A DNA stretch of 64,000 bases from Humulus lupulus (taxonomy: Eukaryota; Streptophyta; Magnoliopsida; Rosales; Cannabaceae), in the NCBI RefSeq assembly GCF_963169125.1, contig NC_084802.1, forward strand, positions 11,780,896 to 11,844,895, in the 5' to 3' direction. Made by a program: the position numbers and the translations under genes. Within the stretch, counting starts at the first letter, position 1. Each line of letters starts with the position of its first letter. The notes under the pieces were generated by a model that was not told the origin of the DNA, did not search any database, and was given only the letters and a program-made list of their open reading frames with translations. Below, piece after piece: positions 57,100-64,000 of this stretch.

Positions 57100-57372
57100 A
57101 TTGCCGGCGGAGAAAACCGCCGGCAATAGTCAAAAAAACCGCCGGTAATACTTTTACCGGCGGTCTCCGCCGGCAAAAATCCGCCGGTAAAAGCCGTTAT
57201 TACCGGCGGGATTAGCCTCCCGCCGGTAATAATATTATTACCGGCGGGATTAGCCTCCCGCCGGTAATAATATTATTACCGGCGGATAATTACCGGCGGA
57301 TCCCGCCGGTAATAATTTGGTCAGAATTCACGTCTGACACATTATTACCAGCGGTTTCCGCCGGTAATTGTA
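57100..57372. repeat. CACTA left subterminal repeats
   Basis: Many copies of CCGCCGGTAATA and its complement. Two tandem copies of a roughly 40 bp unit (about 57197-57236 and 57237-57276) each fold into TTATTACCGGCGGG-ATTAGCCT-CCCGCCGGTAATAA, a 14 bp perfect stem. Subterminal motifs bind transposase in En/Spm; that these do is inferred. Confidence 0.88.
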
Positions 57373-57581
57373 AAATATATTTAAAAAAAATAATTAATTT
57401 TTATAAATTATAATATAATTAATATTAAATAACTAAATTTATAATTAAAAAAAATTAGAAATAAAATCAATATTATTTAAATTAATATCCAAATTAAAAA
57501 TACAACTTTAAAATACTAAAATTGTTTTTTCAAAATAAAAAAACATACACTTAAATTTAATCATAAATAATAAAACCTAAA

Positions 57582-58214
57582 CTAATTATTATTGTCTTCA
57601 TCAAAAGTTTCATTTAGAAAATCTTCAACATTCGTGCTTCGACTCAAACCTTCATGAGACTGTGGTGCTGGTGGCGAAGGATAATATGGCCGAGGCTGTG
57701 GGCGAATCAAAGGAGACTGCTGCTGTTGTTGATTCGGAGAAGTGTAGTACTGCTGATTATAAACGGGCTGCTGTGTCAATCCTCCATAATGAGGATATAC
57801 CGGCTGCTGCTGCATGAACGGCCCAAATTGACCATACATAGGTTGTTGTTGCTGTTGCTGTTGCTGCGATAATCCTCCAAACTGACTTCCCATAGGTTGT
57901 GTCTGAGGAAACTGGGAAGAAAGTCCAAACATATAATTAAAAAGTGGCGACTGAGAGGAACCACCAGATATGTTTGGAGAATTTTGTTGTGGTTGTTGTG
58001 GCATCGACGACGTCCCCGGGCTTTGATTAGATGTACTACCTTGTTGTTGAGAAGGTAAGAACTGCTGCAATAAACTTTCATAGCGTGGGTCATGGAGGGA
58101 AGAATCAGTCTGCAAATTTCCTGACTCGACCTTATCACGCATCTTAACCCACATCTCAGCCAAAACTCCCATCATCTCTGGAGTCACATTAGTAGGAACT
58201 TGTGACTGAGTTTG
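57582..58214 (-). pseudogene. CACTA transposase C-terminal, Gln-rich remnant
   Basis: Minus-strand frame from about 58210 to the stop at 57582-57584. It reads QVPTNVTPEMMGVLAEMWVKMRDKVESG (about 58210-58120), then a long Gln/Ser/Pro/Tyr-rich tail including polyQ near 57830-57865, ending in acidic FLNETFDEDNNN. It looks like the C-terminus of a plant CACTA protein. It is joined out of frame to the N-terminal remnant at about 58207-58214 (AAC|TCAG), which marks the internal deletion point. Confidence 0.6.
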
Positions 58215-58934
58215 GTACCTTTTTTCCATCCGTTTTTTCAGGAGAAATCCATCTACTACTTCCGCAAATTGGACAAGTCTCTTTAGTTGAATGCTCTTTG
58301 TAAAACAAACAACAGTCATGTTCACATACATGAATTGACTCGTACCCTAACCCTAATGTCTGTAATCTTTTTTTAGCCTCGTAGTAGGTTGATGGAATTT
58401 TATTTCCCTTCGGAAATGCAAGCTTTAGTAATTTCAGTAATTCATCGAAGATTTTATTCGGAATCTTGCCTCTAACTTTCAAATGCAATAATTTTGCTAA
58501 AAAGTTAAGAGAAGATATCCAATTACAACCAGGATATAACTCAGCCTCTATCTCGTCAAACAGATCGTCATAAAATTGTCCCGCCGCAGGATTATTTTCA
58601 ACTTCTTCAGTTGTAGGTAGAAGGAAGTCTTCGACCATCGGAATCATCTCATCAACATCATCATCATTGGCGTCCACCACATTGGCAACATCTGCTTCTG
58701 CTTCACCGTGATATATCCACTTCTCGTAACCTTGATGAAAACCCCAATCGAATACGTGTGCTTTCACCATAGGTAAAGTTTCAAGCCTATTGTTTATGCA
58801 TCTAACACACGGACACCTAATTCTACCAGAGGAATCATTATATTCCGCGCCATCGTCAAGAAAGCTTGTAGACCGTTCCAATATTCTCGACAAGCACGAT
58901 TTCTCAATGTCGTCCAAGTCTTGTCAATCGCCAT
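58189..58934 (-). pseudogene. CACTA TNP2 transposase, N-terminal remnant
   Basis: The likely true start is ATG 58934-58932 (MAIDKTWTTLRNRACREYW). A one-base frameshift near 58862 moves to the frame that reads SSGRIRCPCVRCINN (about 58785-58835), then HVFDWGFHQGYEKWIYHGE, matching the transposase-associated domain (PF13963), and later CPICGSSRW (about 58262-58288), the zinc-binding start of the TNP2 core. The reading ends at 58189 shortly after the deletion junction near 58210, so the DDE core is absent. TNP2-type proteins cut CACTA ends in complete elements. Confidence 0.8.
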
Positions 58935-58979
58935 CTAAAGTGTTATAAAAGTATATAAGTTTACGATATGTGAATAGTC

Positions 58980-60990
58980 TTATATTTTAAAGTGTTACAA
59001 AATGTTTATAATAGTCTATTATAAACATTTAATAGTTTTATGCTATTTTATGTTTTGTCATCATATTTTATGCTATTTTATCTAATTTATCCTAATATTA
59101 TTTATTTATTTATTTATTTATTATTATTATCTAATGTTTACTAAAAAATTAATTATTTAATTAATTAGTTATCTATTATCTAATTTTTCCTTTATTTAAA
59201 TAAATTATTATTATCTAATGTTTACTAATTATTTAATTTATACTTAATTAATTAATTTTTTTTTTTAATTAGTTATCTATTATCTAATTTTTCCTTTACT
59301 TAAAATAAATTATTTAATTAATACTTAATTATTTATTTATTTATCAAATTATTAAACATATTATTAATTTAAATGTTTACTTATTATTTAATTAATTAGT
59401 TAATTATTATCTAATTTTTCCTTTATTTAAATAACTTATTATTATCTAATGTTTACTAATTATTTAATTTATACTTAATTACTTAATTAATTGTCTATTA
59501 TCTAATTTTCCATTTACTAAAAAATTATTTATTTAATTAATACTTAACTATTTATTTATTTAATATTCATTTAATTATTTATTTATCATATTATTAATTT
59601 AAATATTTCCTAATTATTTAATTAATTATTAATTAATAATAATTAAATTAATCAATTACTAAATTAATTAATTATTTATTTATTTATCTATTATCTAATT
59701 TTTCCTTTACTTAAAATAAATTATTTAATTAATACTTAATTATTTATTTATTTAATTATTTATTTATCATATTATTAATTTAAATCTTTCCTAATTATTT
59801 AATTAATTATTAATTATTAATAATTAAATTAATTAATTATTTAATTATTTATCTATTATCTAATTTTTCCTTTACTTAAAATAAATTATTTAATTAATAC
59901 TTAATTATTTATTTATTTAATATTCATTTAATTATTTATTTATCATATTATTAATTTAAATCTTTCCTAATTATTTAATTAATTATTAATTAATAATAAT
60001 TAAATTAATTAATTACTAAATTAATTAATTATTTATTTATTTATTATCTAATTTTTCCTTTACTTAAAATAAATTATTTATTTATTTAATTATTTATTTA
60101 TCATATTATTAATTTAAATCTTTCCTAATTATTTAATTAATTAGTTAATTATTATCTAATTTTTGTTTTATTTAAATAAATTATTATTATCTAATGTTTA
60201 CTAAATATTTAATTTATACTTAATTAATTAATTATTAATTTATTTAATTAGTTATCTATTATATAATTTTTCCGTTATTTAAATAACTTATTATTATCTA
60301 ATGTTTACTAATTATTTAATTTATACTTAATTAATTATTTATTTATTTAATTAATTATCTATTATCTAATTTTTCATTTACTAAAAATTTATTTATTTAA
60401 TTAATACTTAATTATTTATTTATTTAATATTCATTTAATTAATAATAAATAAATTAATCATTTATTTATTTATTTATTCCACATATTTAATTATAACTAT
60501 TTTAAAAGCTGAATAATTAATATGTAATTAATTGAAATTATTTTTATTTAATTAATTATATAACTACTCTTTTATATAATTACTTAATAATTGTTTACAT
60601 ATATTATTTAATACTTACTTTTTAATAAATACATTTTTAATTATTTAATTTTTATTATTCTCATATCAATTCCTATCTAAGTTATTAAAATAACTTTTTT
60701 CTATAATTTAATATTTATTATATTATTTTTAATATTTTATTTATCTACCATTAAACTATTTTTTTAATAATAACAATTTATTAATAACAAATTTATTAAA
60801 ATCTAAACTTCATAATATTAAAATAATTTTAATTAAACTATAACAAAAATACATTATAACATTCTAACAATATAATAACAATTTAACAATAATAAAAAAT
60901 GATCTATTAATAATATCTAACAATATTTTAATATTCTTTAAAACTAAATAAACAAAATAAAAATGTATGAAATACAAAATTACTTACCTG
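58980..60990. repeat. AT-rich array inside CACTA
   Basis: Nearly pure A/T DNA with irregular 165-190 bp repeats. The segment TATCTAATTTTTCCTTTACT or a close variant recurs near 59281, 59692, 59857 and 60045, separated by ATTTATTTATC and TAATTAATTA blocks. No coding potential. It probably arose by expansion of AT-rich intron or subterminal DNA. Confidence 0.75.
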
Positions 60991-61464
60991 TAGTCCAACA
61001 ATAGCAAGATTCAGTACTCCCAATGAAGCCCTGAAATATAAACATATATATATATATATTAGTTGTAAGTTAATGGAATATTTAAATTCAATATATATAA
61101 TTAAGAAAATTGTTCATAACTAAATATTAACCTAAACTTTTTATTATATATGTATTTGATTAAAAATACAATCAGCCAAAAAATATATGAAAATATATAC
61201 ATGATATTAGAATAACAGAAAATTGTAATTATAACCCAACTCAAAAATATAACTCAAACAATATCAGAAAAATATAATAGATTACAACAAAAAATATATA
61301 ACTACATACCCAGACCGATTGTGATGAAATAATGCTGAATACAATCCCAAAAAGCTTTTGAAAATGGAGGATATTGCCACTGGTATGCATTCGGATATGT
61401 GGAGGGTTTTTGAGAATTTTTGACACTCGGACGAACGGAGGCGAAGAAGACGGATGGGCAGAAT

Positions 61465-61866
61465 ATATAGAATATTATTGCCGGCGGAGGTCCGCCGGCA
61501 ATAATAGTCCCGCCGGTAATAGTATTTAACGGTAATATTTTTATTATTATTACCGGCGGAGCCCGCCGGTAATAATCCGCCGGGAATAATAGTCCGCAGG
61601 TAATAATCCGCCGACAATAAGCGAAAATTAAATTGGGCGGCAGGTTTACCGCGTGAATAAAATCGGATTATTGTCGGCGGATTGTCCGCCGGTAATAATA
61701 GATTTTCCGCCGGGAATAATTAAATAATTTTAAAAATAAAAACAAAATTAAAAAACATGATTAATACCGGCGGACTCAGTTTTCCGCCGGTAAAGATAGT
61801 ATTATTACTGGCGGACTGACTCCGCCGGTAATAGTTCCGCCGGTATACCACGTTTTTGTTGTAGTG
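61465..61866. repeat. CACTA right subterminal repeats and terminal inverted repeat
   Basis: Dense CCGCCGGTAATA/TTACCGGCGG motifs, several in inverted pairs (61476-61500, 61540-61595, 61665-61720, 61760-61845). The outer end is GTTTTTGTTGTAGTG at 61852-61866. Confidence 0.88.
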
Positions 61867-62282
61867 TTAGGCATAAGGTCTAAACCTCCAAGAATCTCAT
61901 AACATCAAATTATATATATATATATATATATCTTAGAAAATAAATAACTAAATCTTAATTAGAAACTATTGTCCAAACTAAATTAAATTGCTTAATGTTT
62001 CAGTACCCCATACTATAGCCCAAAATATATTTATATGCTTTTATGTGTATTTCCAACACATAAAATTATACTCTAATGTTCCCATAAAATATGGTCAAAT
62101 AATTATTTAGAAATATTCTAAGGCCCTACTTATGAAATCTTGCTCAAACTTCTATACTAAAATAAACATTTCCCTACTTAATATTTTATACTAAAGTCTC
62201 CAAACTTATGCAATCATCTCATATCCACATCAAAACTAACGAAACATAAATAAATAAAAAATAACTTGGTTATTACACAGCC

Positions 62283-64000
62283 ACCATTAAATTTATTTAA
62301 AAATCACAAGTGAATTAAATTCAAATTTTTTTTTCTAAATCAAAATAAAAAAATATCATAACTATTAAAATAAACACTCATACTATATTAAAAATACCAT
62401 TTTTAATATTACCATACTTTAGGATTTAAATTTATTTCAAATACTAATCAAATTCCTCTTATTAAAACACACTTCACTTTTTTTTTTTTACAAAAATTCC
62501 AGCAATCATATTTATCATTAAAATCACCTTATTGAATTTAAAACCTCATATTTTCTCTAAAAATATATAAAAATGCTGTAGGTATTTATTTGAGTAAAAA
62601 ATATCATTTTATATGACTTAAATACCCTTTTAATTTCATAAAATCAACATAGCATTTGGGACATTACTTATGCATGCAAATTATTCTTTCACCAAATTTC
62701 TCACCAACTATACACAAAATTAGCAAGCATATTTAATCATGAAATTAAATTATTTTCATCATATTTCACAAAATTCATACATATTTAATAAAAATGTTCC
62801 AACTCAAACCCTAGCATGTTTCTACACCCTTTTTAATGATTTTAATATTTACCATTAGCATACAATAATTCATCAATCACCTTGAAACATACTCACAAGT
62901 CATAAACAAATAATCATCTTTGATCTTGTCTAAATATACTCTTGTCATATTACTACCATGCAAGTATTCTAAAAGAAACAAAACCAATATGTATCCTTTT
63001 AAAATCGTACACCAACCTATCATGTTTCTAAGATTTTCATTGACATAAAACATAATAAAAATAAGCATCATGCTTTTGAATATCACCTTTAAGCCGAAAT
63101 CCCCATAGCCAAAATAATCAAATCATTTCATGTTATTTTTAAAAGAGATATTCATCATCATTTTTATAGATCACAATTTAAATCCTTTGTATATTTTCAC
63201 ATAGAGTCTTTAAGCCAAAACATGTCCATCATCAAATCATAGAAGATATTTAAACAACATATCATCAACACCACATTTTAATAATATTAATCATCTAATA
63301 TATCAAAGGAGAACAAAACAATGAATCACCATTCTCAAACAATATTCGTCCAAACCACAAGAAACCAAAGATAAAAACAATAACCATAAGACAAAAAGGT
63401 TCTCATTACCCCTCTTGCTAGAACTCAAGGACAATAGTGACAATAACCCAAACTATGGCCACCACTTGTTCAAGCCTAGGGTTTCAAAACCCACATGAAG
63501 AAAAGAAAAAAAAGGATCTTAGATTCAAGAAGAGGTAGAAATTAACATCACTATGAACCCAAATACTTACCCTAGGGATTTCGAACACTAGCCTCCAATC
63601 CTCTTACAACAAAATCCAAACATATCATCACCATCATTTTTGTCTTGCTTAGAATCAAGATGTAGAGGAGACAAAATATAATACTATGAACCTTAACCCA
63701 TACCTTAGGATCCCTAGCATTGGCCTCTTCTTTCTTCTCCTTCTCTTCTTCTTCACGTTCTTCTTCTCCACCTCTCTCTCTAGAACTCACGAGCTCTCCC
63801 TCTCCCTTCTCTCTAAGCACACGGCAGCCACCAAGCCAAATGAGCCATCAAGCTCTTTCTTATTTTCCATTTAAATGCCCCAAATCATCAAAACCTAGCT
63901 AAGGAAAATGTAATTATCATTTTCCTTTATTTTCCCTAAATCAAAATATAAATCAATTAAAAAATTATTCTCAGCCAATCAATCCATTTTATAATTGACA
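62283..64000 (-). other. Continuation of the large LTR, no gene seen
   Basis: AT-rich, non-coding. A CT-rich stretch at 63720-63800 yields low-complexity frames on both strands (63572-63820 and 63686-63902) that I do not accept as genes. Confidence 0.5.

Larger units (their letters stand above)
57081..61866 (-). mobile_element. CACTA (En/Spm) DNA transposon, internally deleted, 4,786 bp
   Basis: The left end is CACTACAGGAAAACA (57081-57095) and the right end, read outward on the minus strand, is CACTACAACAAAAAC (61866-61852). A 3 bp TTA duplication (57078-57080 and 61867-61869) is diagnostic for CACTA. Subterminal regions are packed with TTACCGGCGG/CCGCCGGTAA motifs. Inside are two minus-strand transposase remnants and a 1.5-2 kb AT-rich array. 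The transposase catalytic core is missing, so the copy is non-autonomous. Confidence 0.95.
55636..62277 (-). repeat. Solo LTR (about 1,850 bp) holding the CACTA element
   Basis: It starts TATAACACCC (TG mutated to TA) and ends TTGGTTATTACA, flanked by a perfect CAGCC duplication (55631-55635 and 62278-62282). The conserved block CTACCTGGC...GAGTGAGCTTCTAAGCCCAG is at 55931-55983, so it is chromovirus-like and in minus orientation. Its own length excludes the CACTA element and the CACTA TSD. Confidence 0.82.
53904..64000 (-). repeat. Large chromovirus-like LTR, right end beyond the window
   Basis: It starts TGTAAAACGCCCTAG, resembling the TGTAACGCCC start of the chromovirus LTRs. It contains the conserved block CTACCTGGAAGGG...GTGAGCTAAAAGCCCAGTAAGG (54241-54292), which sets minus orientation. 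It is interrupted by the solo LTR 55636-62277 (itself holding CACTA). More than 3.4 kb of its own sequence is visible (53904-55635 and 62283-64000). No internal region or right TSD is seen, so it may be a solo LTR or the 3' LTR of an element continuing to the right. Confidence 0.55.

Noticed and set aside
58980..60990. Centromeric or satellite array, or matrix attachment region
   Set aside because: It is bounded by a single CACTA element with TIRs and TSD, and the units are irregular.
63572..63902. Overlapping frames on both strands near the right end
   Set aside because: Low-complexity CT/GA-rich sequence gives Ser/Phe or Glu/Lys repeats; no domain or gene structure.
1..64000. Endogenous pararetrovirus or other virus-derived insert
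   Set aside because: Every RT region is tied to LTRs, integrase and retrotransposon gag; no movement protein or caulimovirid-type arrangement is seen.

Overview
The window is plant nuclear DNA made almost entirely of nested transposable elements. I found no convincing host gene, tRNA or rRNA locus. The families present (Athila, Tekay-like chromovirus and Tat lineages of Ty3/gypsy, Ty1/copia, a Cassandra TRIM with 5S rRNA motifs, a CACTA transposon) point to a flowering plant and to a repeat-rich region. The AT-rich background suits a eudicot, but I cannot name the species.

Layout. The outermost recognisable element is an old minus-strand copia (copia-2; visible pieces 48926-49263, 50087-50217, 51328-53903). 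Inside its RT region sits a plus-strand copia (copia-1; leader 27459-28882 plus 42722-43004, gag-pol 43005-47009, 3' LTR 47034-48925). The leader of copia-1 holds two further insertions. The first is a minus-strand Athila element (Athila-2; 7150-27458 visible), which itself contains a younger Athila (Athila-1; 1-7149), a complete Tekay-like chromovirus (13014-22275, TSD ACCAC) and a 3.1 kb solo LTR (24134-27261, TSD CCAAA). The second is a Tekay-family solo LTR (28883-42721, TSD ATAAT) split by a complete 11.6 kb Tat-lineage element (30077-41676, TSD CCCAC). Copia-2 also holds a complete Cassandra TRIM (49264-50081, TSD GTACA) and a 1.1 kb solo LTR (50218-51327). Its leader is interrupted by a large chromovirus-like LTR (53904 to the window end), which holds another solo LTR (55636-62277, TSD CAGCC), which holds a CACTA deletion derivative (57081-61866, TSD TTA).

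Most notable is the Tat element. Besides gag, protease, RT, RNase H, a second archaeal-type RNase H and integrase on the plus strand, it carries on the minus strand, between integrase and the 3' LTR, what looks like a whole eukaryotic gene. It has a TATA box, a 5' UTR with a telo-box, a 421 bp UTR intron, three short coding introns (75-88 bp) with frame-consistent GT-AG sites, a Transposase_28-like (PF04195) region and a long C-terminal coiled coil. Antisense ORFs of this kind are known from Tat-lineage elements; the full promoter and splicing architecture is the best lead here.

Decay. Most premature stops read as CAG to TAG, CGA to TGA or CAA to TAA, as expected from deamination of methylated cytosine. 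Athila-1 has an open frame across pol and is probably the youngest large insertion. All element names, boundaries and exon models come from reading the sequence by eye; no database search was run.
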